From NCBI RefSeq assembly GCF_000220395.1, contig NW_004085878.1, forward strand, positions 1 to 23,420: a stretch of 23,420 nt of DNA. The letters are read 5' to 3'. Below, in pieces: positions 1 to 11,172 of this stretch. Below the pieces are notes generated by a model. It ran no database searches. It was given only the letters and a program-made list of their open reading frames with translations, and had not been told where the DNA came from. Position numbers and translations under genes: made by a program. The first letter of the stretch is position 1; each line of letters begins with the position of its first letter. The stretch comes from Ichthyophthirius multifiliis (lineage: Eukaryota > Ciliophora > Oligohymenophorea > Hymenostomatida).

Positions 1-681
1 GAATTTTTAAAAAGTAAATAAATTCAAATAAAAAAATTAAATATAATCTATTATATGAAATAAATGATATTTTTTAAATATATATCTTTATTATTTTATA
101 AAATAAAAGATATATTAAAATAAATATTTAAATAAAATTTATATAATTATTAATAATATTTATTTTATTATGTTCATATATATATTATAGAGTACATTTT
201 ATATCTAAAAATGAATTAAATTTAAATTAAAATATAAAAAAAAGAAAATCTTAATAAATAAAAATAAGATATATGAATAATAAAAAAATATAATTATTTA
301 AATATAAAGTTTTTATTTAAAAAAATATTAATTAATATATTTTTTTAAAATATAATAAAAAAAATAATATCTAATAAAATTAAATAAAAAATAAAATACT
401 AATATATATCATATATCTTAAAATTGTTTATATATAAAGAAAGTGTTATTTAGAATTTTGTATAAATAAAATATATATATATATATATATATTAATATAT
501 ATATTTATATATATATCTATCTGTATATTTATTTACATTTATATATAATATATGCACTTTCATAATTTTTTGTATATGCAAATGCACATATAATAAATAT
601 ATATAATTTATCTCTTAAATTACAATTTTATTTCTATAAAATATATTTTTTTCTCTTCTCTATTTTTCTTAAACAATAAGT
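1..681. other. AT-rich spacer upstream of the metalloprotease gene
   Basis: Very AT-rich sequence with no recognisable coding peptide on either strand. It holds an alternating TA tract near 470-530. The last 60 bases before the ATG at 682 are T-rich, and this is presumably where the promoter of the downstream gene lies, but no defined motif can be named. Confidence 0.6.
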
Positions 682-3600
682 ATGTTACTTTTCATTATTT
701 TATTTTTATTTATTTTAAATTTTTCATTTTAATACAACTGCGATCACGACAATATTCAAATTTAAAATTACCTCCAAAACCTCTATGAATAATCTGAAAA
801 GCATGCTCCTAAATAAACCTCTCGTATATCCGAAGCTAAAGAGAATCCTTAACCAATAAGAATAACAATAGACTATTCACGAATTGAACAGACAAATGAT
901 TTAACACAATCATAAATAAAAATAATAAAAAAATTAATAGGATTATCTTCTGATTATTTTTCGTAAATGTTAAAAATAACTCCATTAAAAGGAAATAACA
1001 AATACCCAAAATATTTAAGCGGCGAATGTAACGGAATTATAATTCCAGAAAATGACAAATAAATAGGAATTCCGAATTCTGACTTACATATTTACATATT
1101 TTATATGAATGATAATAAAGATGATTCACGTGCAAATGCAAATGCTTGTGCTTTTTAAGAAATAACATATAGACCTATTTTCGGGAGAATTTAAATAAAT
1201 ATCACTAATATGGTTTTTTAAATAAACGATCATAAACTCTTTAGATAAAACTTAGAAAGCTTTATCCATGAAACTTTACATATACTAGGTTTTTCAAAAT
1301 CTCAATTTTAATATTGGATAGACCCTTCTACAGGAAAAACGTATAAAAAAGGAAATAATTAAATATAGAAAACTGTAAATGTTAGAGGAAAAGAAACTAT
1401 AATGTTGTTTTCTTAAAATATTTTAGATGTTACCAGAAAGCATTTTAAATGCTAAAATGCCGAAGGAATAACTTTAGAAAATGAAGTAAATAAATTATAA
1501 TAATAAACTTATATATAAAAATATATATATGCATATATATATATATGCATATATATATTTATAAATATATATATATATAATTATATATTTATATATATTT
1601 ATTTTCAGATATTTTTATCGATATATACTATATAAAAAGAGCAAATCCTAATCTTAAATTGGTTCCCATTGGGACAAATCGCTTTTATCAAACGAATTAA
1701 TGACTAATTCTGCGTTTGGACTAGTTCGTGTATTTTCTATATTCACAATTGCCTTATTAAAAGATACAGGATACTACTAAGAAGTAAATTAGAACCTTTC
1801 TAGCGAATTATAATGGGGAAAAGGTAAAGGCTGTGAATTTTTAACATAAGTATGTTATTCTTAATATAGTTTTCCTGAATTTTCAACTGAAAATTAAAAA
1901 TATATATGTACTTTCGATAGACACGGTATTGGCTATTCTCGAATAAGTTCCACAACCGACAATTGTTATGTAGTGGATGCTTATTTGACTAGAATATGCA
2001 TAGACTAATCTAATTAAGCTAATGAAAATGCAGTAAAAACAATGCAATATTACGGATTTGACAGCAGATGTTTTACTTCCACATCTACACAGCCTAAATA
2101 CTAGACTATATATAAAGATTAAAGATCAAGGTGTCATAAATTCAAATGTGATGAAAATACTATTACTGTGTTTATACCTTAAATTTAAACACAAATTACA
2201 TGTACATAAGAGGATAAAGGAAAGGCCTTAGATATTAACAAAGATGACCCAAAAATGGGATAAATTACATGTCCAAATGATTATAATGACTTTTGTAATT
2301 ATTCAAAGCCTTGTAGAGATAATTGCTCATCGAATGGAATATGTGTTAGAGGTTTTTGTATATGTATAAAAGGGTTTGGAGGCGAAAACTGTTCATAAAA
2401 TTGTCCTTTTGGAGTTATTTTTAATAGTGATTGTGTATCTTAATGTCCAGAAGGGCTTTTTTAAGGACCTGATAATGCTTGTAGAAAATAATGTCCTTCT
2501 ACTTATTATAACAGTAATGGTAAATGCCTTATATGTAACTCTTAATGCCTTGAATGTAATGGAGGAGATCCAAATTAATGCACAGCATGCCATTTTGTGG
2601 ATGTTTTGATGGAAAACTAATGTGTTCTTTGTAATGGGGATGTTTGTTATAAAGATATTGAATATGAGATACTTATTAAATAATAAAATTTGATAATTAT
2701 TCAATTTTAAAGCATAATTTATAATTTATAGAAATATATGGATAATATAGTTGTTTTAATTGAAGATTTTACCTATTTTGAAATCGAAAGAACTATTATT
2801 GATAATAAACAGATTTAATTGAAGTTTAATTTTACAAGAAATCCGCCTTTAATTTCTACAAGAGTAGATATATATTTCAATAAAAATAATTATTTAAGAA
2901 TCAAGGATAACAAAAAATTCATTTATAATATATTCACTTACGAATATGAATAAAATTAAATAGTTAATATTTAAAATTATCAAAAGGCAATCATTGCTTT
3001 ATCTATTATTGCTTTTATTTTTACTATTGTAATATTCTTTTATGGATAACTATAATTTATAGATGGTATAATAGAAAAATATTAACTAGTTTATATGATG
3101 AAATTAATATCAATTAAGTAAAATTTATATATGTATGTATTTATATATATATATATATAGTAATCCTTTTAATCTAGAAATATTTTATGAATCATTTAAT
3201 ACATTTAATATATTATTATCATCTTCTTTTGAAGGATAATATGAAACGAATGAAAGATTTAAATAAAACCAAATTAGTGGATTATTTTTATCTAATTCGG
3301 GTATATATATATATACTATTAAAATATTTATAATATATATATATATATATATATAAATAAAGTTTTAAGTTTTATAATTTTATTTTTTTTAATTCTAATA
3401 AATTTAATTTTGGTCGGGATAACTTATTTTATGTCTGAAAACAGAATTTTTAATTTTTTAAAATTAGTAAAAGACTATATTTAAAAAATAGCTTATATAT
3501 AGTTATTATGGATTATATATCAAAACATAAGTTTCTCGTCTATTTTATAAATGTAAAATCTCCAATATAATGGAAAAAGTATAGAATAATTTAACTATTT

Positions 3601-4276
3601 TATGCTGTTTTTTGGCTTTTTGATAATAACTCTACCTTTAATATTATTATTCACAATAATAAAAGACATAAAAAGCGTATATTTGGATCTAATAGTCTAG
3701 AAACTTTCTTATAAATACCAAAATATTTTACTATATTTCAGAAAATTTTATATATCTTTTGTAATAGTAGTTTTTAATCAGTATCCCTATGTTCTATTAT
3801 GTTTTTTATTTATAAATAATATTTGTTTAGGGCTTTTAATTTTTAAGAAAAAACCTTATTTAAATAATTAAATAAACTATAAAAATTTATTTGTAGAATT
3901 CTGTTTCGGTGTTAATATATTTCTTTTATTTTTTTTGGTTAATCTTGAAGGTTTAGAAGAAAAAATAAGAATTGGAATTTCTTGGTTAATAATCCTGTTT
4001 TTTACTCTAATATATTTAGCTGAATATTTGTTTTTTATTAAATAATCTCTTGATTTTATTATTCCTTTATTCAAAAATAAGAACTATTTTAATAAATATC
4101 AATAAGAAAACAAATAGGAATTAGATTATTATAAAAATTAATTTAATTAAAATTAAAATAATATATAATAAATTGATAAATAACACATTTAAAATTAAAA
4201 TAATAATTTTTTGTAAACTGACGAAGTAAATTTAAAAGATATTAATTAAATTAAAGAAATCACAAATAAAAAATGA
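682..4276 (+). CDS. Leishmanolysin-like (M8) zinc metalloprotease with EGF/Cys-rich region and multi-pass membrane C-terminus
   Basis: Read in the ciliate code with four exons (682-1485, 1640-3117, 3161-3300, 3363-4276), it gives 1111 residues ending in TGA; all three introns are GT-AG and keep phase. Residues 1-20 are a hydrophobic signal peptide. The protease domain has the zinc motif HETLH at about 196-200, followed by LGFS. The third zinc histidine is in GSHW (about 278), and ELMT (methionine about 289) is the Met-turn; all are diagnostic of the leishmanolysin (GP63, M8) family. Cys-rich EGF-like and furin-like sequence follows at about 480-620 (for example CSSNGICVRGFC). A membrane segment lies at about 718-736, and roughly five or six more between 809 and 1033. 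The tail is Gln/Asn-rich. M8 proteases are surface or secreted endopeptidases. The multi-pass tail resembles ciliate Cys-rich membrane proteins. The start was chosen as the ATG directly preceding the signal peptide. The family call is firm; the exact splice sites are inferred. Confidence 0.85.
1486..1639 (+). other. Intron 1 of the metalloprotease gene
   Basis: The donor is GTAAAT and the acceptor AAAAAG; the intron is phase 0 and 154 bases long. It contains alternating TA and GCATATAT-type sequence, unlike the GC-richer exons on either side. Removing it joins the conserved LENE to the zinc-binding GSHW region in frame. A CAG at 1606-1608 would break the frame, so the acceptor at 1639 was preferred. 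Confidence 0.7.
3118..3160 (+). other. Intron 2 of the metalloprotease gene
   Basis: The donor is GTAAAA, followed by a TA-repeat body and a TATAG acceptor. It is 43 bases long and phase 2. It lies just after the first membrane segment. Reading on without splicing would also stay open, so this intron rests on base composition, the donor and acceptor, and frame. Confidence 0.6.
3301..3362 (+). other. Intron 3 of the metalloprotease gene
   Basis: The donor is GTATAT, followed by a TA-repeat body and an AAATAAAG acceptor. It is 62 bases long and phase 1. It joins the SNSG end of exon 3 to the hydrophobic start of exon 4, which then stays open to the TGA at 4274-4276. Confidence 0.65.
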
Positions 4277-4639
4277 AGAATAATATACTATTTATTAAAA
4301 ATAGGATATATATATATATACATATTATTTATATAGTATACTATTTCAATATATTTTTTTATAGTAATTAATTTATATTTTTAAGGCGAAAAAAAAAAAA
4401 TTAATATATATAGTTTTGGATTAAATAATCCTCATAATAATTATTAATTATTGAAAATTAAATAACCCATTAATATGCATTAACTATTTTTTTTGCACTA
4501 TAAATTGATCATATAAAAATTATGAATTTATTTTGATAACATTAGTAAATTTACCCTTTAAGATATTAAAATAAAAAATATGTTTAAAACATTATACAAA
4601 GTTATTATATAATTTATTATATATACTAATCTTTAAATT
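4277..4639. other. AT-rich convergent spacer
   Basis: This is the space between the stop of the + strand metalloprotease gene and the 3' end of the - strand i-antigen relic. It probably holds both 3' untranslated ends. A run of twelve A lies near 4388. No gene is seen. Confidence 0.5.
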
Positions 4640-5479
4640 AATATATCTGTAGCGTCAGAAGTTAATTTTTTGTATAAGCAGTACGTATATCACTATTTTT
4701 TATCCAACCATTTTATTTTGATTTTTAGCACATTATTTACATTCTGATATTTTCTATATGTTTCATCAGCAAGTACTGTGCCATCATATCATAACATTTA
4801 ACGTTATATTAGGTGGCAAAAGTAGTAGTGTCACCATAAAACCATCTCTATTATTTGAAAAGTTATACATATAATTATCCTTCAGCAGCATCAATAAAGT
4901 AAAAGTTAGCAGAATAATTAACACATTCTGTTAATATTTACAAGTTACAGTGTGCTATTATTAAAGGCATCATCATTGCAGTTGCAAGTAATGGACTAGT
5001 ATCTGGTTGGAAAGCAGCAGGACAAGCAAAGTAAAAGTTAAGCCTATAATTAACATATAATATGTTTGCATTTACATAACTAATTATTCCATTAGCAAAT
5101 TAAGTATCAGCAGAGCATTCAATATTTTATTATGTAAATAATAGTAGCATTATCAGCTATAGTTAAGCATTCAGTTATTTAGTTTAAATAATAAGTTAAT
5201 CAAGTATCATCTATTGTAATGCCAACAGCGTATTAGACGTTAAATTAATGTGCTAAATCTGCATTAGAATCTTTAGTAGCTACACTATCAGCTATAGGTC
5301 TTGAGTGGAACCAGCAGCTGCTGCAACGAAAGGAGCAGCAGGACCACCATTAATTGTAAAAATCATCAGGATTATCATTTATAGCTAGAGTTTATTTCAT
5401 ACCATAGGAAATGATAAAGCTTTTAATTTATTTATAAATAATAAAAAAGTTACTATAATATTATAATATTATATTTCAT
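4640..5479 (-). pseudogene. Decayed i-antigen (immobilization antigen) gene
   Basis: On the - strand the ATG at 5479 starts MKYNIII, matching the signal peptide of the intact i-antigen at 9658-11172. The reading frame is then lost within the signal peptide; FINKLKA resumes in another frame, soon followed by an in-frame TGA. Further inside, scattered peptides of the family survive in several frames: NGGPAAPF, RLNFYFACPAA and NYSANFYF. The left end (4640-4690) matches the region of the intact gene just before its GPI signal. No GPI signal sequence is recognisable. Most paired cysteines that define the family are gone. This is a long-dead member of the surface-antigen family, lying tail-to-tail with the metalloprotease gene. 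The identity is clear; the exact limits are approximate. Confidence 0.75.
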
Positions 5480-5889
5480 ATTTAAATTTTTATTAAGATT
5501 TTTAATTTACTTTTTTTAAAAAAATAATATATAACACACTCAAAATAATTTATAAAATTTATTAATTCATAAAAAAATAGATATTAGTATATTTATTTAA
5601 ATTGTATATAATTTCTTTTTATTTATAATAATATGTATATTTATTAAAAAAAAAAATAATTGTAAAACTCAAATATTATTAAAAAGAAAAAAATATTAAA
5701 TTTTTAATTCATAACTTTTATATATCTATAATAAAAAAACTATAAATAATATTAATTGTAAAACCTATATATTTTTTTAAATACGTAAATAATTAATTAG
5801 ATTATATAAAATAAATTACCTCAATTATTAATTAGAAATGCATTTAGTTTATTATAAATTTTGACTATTTTGTAATATTTTTTAGTTAA
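5480..5889. other. AT-rich spacer upstream of the i-antigen relic
   Basis: This is the upstream side of the - strand relic. No coding sequence is seen. The shared upstream element found near the two intact i-antigen genes was not recognised here. Confidence 0.4.
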
Positions 5890-6950
5890 TAACTTTTAAA
5901 TAAATACATTGTATGTATAACAATAAGATAAATTATATACATATGATAAATATCATTTAATTTTCAAAAAATTTATTAATTATATTATTAAAATATTTAC
6001 ATATTTTATATTTATATATTATTATTGTTATTATTATTATTAAAGCTATTTTATATAATATATTTATAATAATAATAGATTAATAATTAATTATTATATA
6101 TATATATTTAGTAAAATTAATTATAATTTTACTTTAATTACTTAATTTATAATACAAATTATGTTTATATAAGTTTAAGCTATGAAAAATTTTTAATAGC
6201 AAATTATGTTTATTTATTATTTCAAATTATCTAGTATTTCCTAAAAAAATTAAATAATCAGATAAAAAAAATTGAATATAATTATTTAAACATAGTGTAT
6301 ATATTTCTAAGTATATTAACAAAACATATGGTAATAAAGGAGGTTTTTTGCAATTTCAATTTTCATATTATTAAGCTGTGTATTAATAGTACAGTTTATT
6401 TTTTAAAATTCTTAATTTAAATTTATATTATATTTTAAAATATTTATGAAATAAAAAAATAAATTATTTTGAAATTTAATAATTTCTATTTAATTATTGT
6501 ATATTTTAAAATTAAATTTATTAAAAAATTGCTTTAATCATAAATTATTATTAAAAGTTTATATTTACCTAATGAATATTTAGTTTTTATATATAAAGTA
6601 ATATTCAAAATAAAAATCACTAAAATACAAATAAACTTATCTTTTACTATAGTTTAAAATATATTTTTTCAATTTTAAAAAAATTATTGATAAGTCAATA
6701 ATAATTATTAATATAAGGATATATATTTTATGTATTTATTTTAATATAATTATTAATTATATAAAATGTTACTTTTATTAACTATTTTTAAATTAATTTT
6801 GTTAAAATATTATAAGAAAACTTTTTAAAAATATTTTATTAACTTAGTTATATATAATTGATTATTTTTATAAAAAAAATATTTTCATAAATTTTGAATT
6901 TAAATCTATTTTTAATTTATAAAACATAAATATAAAAATAAAAAGTAAAT
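5890..6950 (-). repeat. Solo i-antigen downstream flank, copy 1
   Basis: This sequence is related to the stretch immediately downstream of both intact i-antigen genes (copies at 8775-9657 and 17590-18494). The clearest match is 6310-6400, close to 17885-17980 and sharing the run AATAAAGGAGGTTTTTTG. The right part (6720-6930) matches the AT-rich sequence next to the i-antigen stop codons and ends with the shared TTATAAAACATAAA. The i-antigen gene expected to its right is absent. Inside, on the - strand, is a short peptide QLNNMKIEIAKN that is conserved in all three copies. Confidence 0.65.
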
Positions 6951-8774
6951 ATTTATTTTTATATAGGAATTTTTATTAAAATAAAATAATTTTTAATATT
7001 ATTTTTTTAAAGATTGAATATTTCATATATTATTTATTTTATAAATTATTATATTACTCTTTAATAATAAAAATGCCTTAAGTTTTTAAATTAATAACAT
7101 ATTTTTATTATTATTTAACTTAATTTTAATCATAAACACATATTATTTTTACAATATAGATTATATAATAATGTTACTCATTTATTATTTATCTATACTT
7201 TTTTATATATTATTTAATTATATTTGATATACTAATTTTATTTTAGTTTTAAATTTTTAATATATATGTATAATTTAAAAAATAAAAAATATATACAAAA
7301 GGTAAAGGTATTGTTGATTTTGAAAATCTGTAGAATTTATATTTCATTACAGCTGTGACATAAAAATAAAATTAAAATAAAGTACACATATACAGGTTAT
7401 ACTACTACTGTGACTAAGAGAAATCAATCTACTACCTGATGGCATATTAAACCATAAATGTTATTAATAATTAAATAATTAATTATTTATAATAATTCTA
7501 ACAATTAATAATATAAATAGAGATAAATAAATATTTTAATTAATTTTAAATATATTTAATTTTTTTAGAAAATAAAAAAAATAAATATAATTTTTTTTAT
7601 ATTAATTAAAAATAATTAAAGTGATTTGAAAAAAAAAATATTCATATTAATATATTAAATAAAAATTTATAATTATATTAATATTATTTAATATTTAAAA
7701 TTTCAGTTAAATTTTATTCTACATACTTTTTTATAATTTCATATTATATTTAAATATCTATTTTTAATTTTTTTTTATTTTTTATATACTTTTTTATTCA
7801 AAGAATTTATTTAAGACTAAGAAACAGTAATGTAATAGTTATAATATATAAAAAGAAAAAAATAAAAAAAAAATATTATTAAATTATTTATGTATATTCA
7901 ATATTAAGAAATAAGTAATATAAATATAGAAAAAAAAAATGATGAAAAAAATAGAGTATATATTTAGTAAAAAAATATTAAAAATATAATTAATTGATTA
8001 TAAAAATCTAAATAAATAATTAAAAATAAAAATTCAAAAAAGATAAAAATAAAAAAAAAAAAAAAATATATGTAAAATAATATATAATTATATATTTACA
8101 TATATATATAATTTTTTAAATTTAATTTTTAAAAACTTAAAAATAATATACAATTTTTAATTTTTTTTTTTTTATTATGAAAAAAATATAGATTAAAAAA
8201 ATAATTCGAAATAATTAAGTATATTATTTATAATATAATTTAATATTTATATATAAAATGAATAAAATAAAGTAGAGAAATATTAAAATTTAAAATTCTA
8301 AATATTAATTATATATGTATTTGAAATATAATATATTTCTATATATAAATAAATATAAAATTAAATATATATATATTTATATAGAATATAATTATAACTA
8401 TATTTTAATTTTTTTTATAATTATAAAATATATTATTTCATTTTTAAACATTTTTTTTTTTTTATTATAATAATTTTTTAAATTAGATAAAATACTTAAG
8501 TATGTTTATTTAAAATTTTACTATTCTTTATCTAATTTGTAATTTTTTTTTTTTTATTTACATAATTTATTCTTAATCACTTGATTTTAGATTTTTTATA
8601 TTATGAGTAATTTTCTATTTTTTAATGATATATTAAAAAATTATATTTTTGCATTTATATTTTCATCAAAAAATATTAACAATCGATTATATATTATATA
8701 AAAATTCAAATATATGTAAATTTAAAAATATTTTTTTTTTATATTTTTTTTGATTTTTTTTAAAAAAAAAATTA
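6951..8774. other. AT-rich spacer with one small GC-richer island
   Basis: Mostly homopolymer-rich A/T sequence with no gene seen. The exception is about 7296-7460, listed separately. Long A and T runs are dense between 7850 and 8770. Confidence 0.55.
7296..7460 (+). pseudogene. Possible gene fragment, unidentified
   Basis: This short island is GC-richer than everything for a kilobase on each side. On the + strand one frame gives GKGIVDFENLQ and another gives YTGYTTTVTKRNQSTT, then TGA and WHIKP. The switch of frame and the TGA before a Trp codon suggest a decayed exon fragment. I do not recognise a family, and it could simply be a chance composition spike. Confidence 0.25.
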
Positions 8775-9657
8775 ATTTGATATTAACATTTTCCTTAACA
8801 AATAAATTGGATATTATTATTTTTAAGCTTATGCTCTGAATGTGATGCATTAAATTAGATAGACATATTTAATTGACTATCTTCACACAAAAAATAGGTA
8901 AAACTCAAAATGCTAATATATATTAGAAAAAAAAAATTTTAAAGTTATTATAATTTTTGGATAATTATTAGTAAAATTTTTTTCAAATATTCAAATATAA
9001 TTAGGGTTTTCTAAATAATTTTTTAAATTAAGTATTTGTTTCATCAAAATATGTATGATAAGAAAAATTATTTTTAGGAATTTTAACATTTACATCTTAA
9101 AGCTGATATATAGAACATTGAATTTTTTAAAAATTTTATTTAATTTATTTTTATACTATATTTTAAATTTTTAATATAATAATAATATATTATTTTGCAA
9201 AAGTAAATAGTATTTATTATAATTTATTATTGTGAATATTAAAATTGAATTTATTATAAAATTCTTTTTGTTAATTAATTGTTTAAAATTATTGTTTAAT
9301 GTTTCAGTTAGACTTTATAAATATTTAGTATTTAAACATTGATTAAATAAATATTCAATAAGAAATACATTAAAATATAAATAAATATTAAATTTCTACT
9401 TTACTTTTCTTTAAAACATGTTTTTTATCATTTATTTATTTTAATAAAACTATAAATAATCATAAAATGCTACTTTTATTCAGAATTTGTAAATTAATTC
9501 TTATAATATTATAAAAAAAACATTCTAAAAAGATTTTATTAAATTATTATATAAAATTATTTATAAAAAAAATATTTTGATAAATTTTAAAATATTTCTT
9601 TTTAAATTTATAAAACATAAAAAAAACAAAAATAAATAATAATTATTATTTTATTAA
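8775..9657 (-). repeat. i-antigen downstream flank, copy 2
   Basis: This lies directly downstream of the intact i-antigen gene and is homologous to 17590-18494 and 5890-6950. Matches include the left edge (AACATTTTCCTTAACAAAT against AACATTTCCCTTATCAAAT), the middle near 9085-9120, and the last 60 bases around the stop codon. On the - strand near 9030-9125 it reads QLQDVNVKIPKN, then SYHTYFDE, a peptide shared with the other copies. Homology stops at about 8775, where poly-A/T begins. Confidence 0.7.
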
Positions 9658-11172
9658 TCACAACAAATAGAAAGAAACAAATAATAAGGAAATTGATAAA
9701 AATTTAGCAAAAGTGGTCGCGGCGCATTATATTTTTTGAGTAGCCTCAGCAAATACTTTAGCAGTAGCCCCAGAAGTTAATTTTTTAGTACATTCAGTAC
9801 ATGTATCAGTACCGGCTACAAAACCAGTTGTTTTTGATGCGAAAAAGTTAACAGCACATTTAGTACATTAATTTGCTTAAGTTGTATAATTAGTTGTTGT
9901 TCCATCATCAAGTACTGTACCAGTAGGGCATGCGGAGTTACATTATGTTGATAAACTAGCACTACCACCTGGAGCAGTTGCAGGATTAGCTTTACTTACT
10001 GGACATTATATGCATTAACTAGTACCTGCATTGAAAGCACCATTAAAGTAAAAATTAGCAGCACAATTAACACAATCAGTTATTGCTGCTGTCCAAAATG
10101 TATCTCCATTAGCATTTGAAGTGCCAGTAGGACATAAAACGTTGCATTATGTTTTTATTTTAGCGGCATTACCTTAAGCGGCTGCTGCATCTGCACCTTT
10201 ATTTGCACCTACTGGACAAGCTGTGCATTGATTAGTACCTGCTACAAAATTAGCATCACCATTATAGTAAAAGTTAGCTCTGCAATGAGTACATTATGTC
10301 ACAGATAATGCAAAATTAAGTGTTTATCCATCAGCAACTGCAGTACCAGCAGGGCATGCAACGCTACATTATGTGGCTAAATTAGCAGCAGCACCTTGTG
10401 TACCTACAGAACCTTCCCTATTTACTTAGCAAGCTACGCATTAACCAGTAGCGTTAGCAGCACCTGGTGTGAAAGCCTATGCACCAACAGCATCACCTGC
10501 AGGATTACCACCATTATAGTAAAAGTTAGCTCTGCAATGAGTACATTATGTCACAGATAATGCAAAATTAAGTGTTTATCCATCAGCAACTGCAGTACCA
10601 GCAGGGCATGCAACGCTACATTATGTGGCTAAATTAGCAGCAGCACCTTGTGTACCTACAGAACCTTCCCTATTTACTTAGCAAGCTACGCATTAACCAG
10701 TAGCATTAGCAGCACCTGGTGTGAAAGCCTATGCACCAACAGCATCACCTGCAGGATTACCACCATTATAGTAAAAGTTAGCTCTGCAATGAGTACATTA
10801 TGCCACAGATAATGCAAAATTAAGTGTTTATCCATCAGCAACTGCAGTACCAGCAGGGCATGCAACGCTACATTATGTGGCTAAATTAGCAGCAGCACCT
10901 TGTGTACCTGCAGAACCTTCCCTATTTACTTAGCAAGCTACGCATTAACCAGTAGCGTTAGCAGCACCTGGTGTGAAAGCCTATGCACCAACAGCATCAC
11001 CTGCAGGATTACCACCATTATAGTAAAAGTTAGCTCTGCAATGAGTACAATTTGCTAGATCACCATCTTCAAATAATCCTGCCTGTGTCTAAGTACCAGC
11101 AGGACAATTAAGAGCTCTCAATTCATTGATAAATAAGGAAATAATCAAAATTATTAAAATATTATATTTCAT
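9658..11172 (-). CDS. Immobilization antigen (i-antigen), GPI-anchored Cys-rich surface protein, 504 aa
   Basis: This is a single uninterrupted frame in the ciliate code, ATG at 11172 to TGA at 9658. Residues 1-20 (MKYNILIILIISLFINELRA) form a signal peptide. Then come repeats of about 70-84 residues built round CxxC and CxxxC pairs, such as CTHC, CVAC and CSVAC, each ending near ANFYYNGG. The first three are almost identical 84-residue units; two diverged units follow, then CTECTKKL. The C-terminal stretch FLSISLLFVSFYLL is a GPI-anchor signal. This is the architecture of Ichthyophthirius i-antigens (IAG52-type), the abundant coat proteins of cilia and plasma membrane that bind immobilizing host antibodies. 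The start was chosen at the signal peptide. The gene shares promoter-side and downstream sequence with the short i-antigen at 18495-19043. Family assignment is very firm; serotype cannot be judged. Confidence 0.95.
10267..11022 (-). repeat. Three tandem 252-bp coding repeats inside the i-antigen gene
   Basis: The sequence starting GTAAAAGTTAGCTCTGCAAT recurs at 10267, 10519, 10771 and 11023, exactly 252 bases apart, so three units of 84 codons lie head to tail. Within the units only a handful of single-base differences are visible (for example GTGTACCTACAG against GTGTACCTGCAG). This points to recent duplication or ongoing homogenisation, and the frame-preserving length allows copy number to vary. 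Confidence 0.95.

Noticed and set aside
2376-2704. Short standard-code open frames on both strands (2376-2609 + and 2393-2704 -)
   Set aside because: They lie inside the Cys-rich exon of the metalloprotease gene, which reads coherently in another frame under the ciliate code.
3877-4074. Standard-code open frame on the - strand
   Set aside because: It is antisense to the membrane-domain exon of the metalloprotease and has no family signature.
10267-11022. CRISPR-like or satellite array
   Set aside because: The units are contiguous 252-bp coding repeats in frame within an antigen gene, with no spacers.
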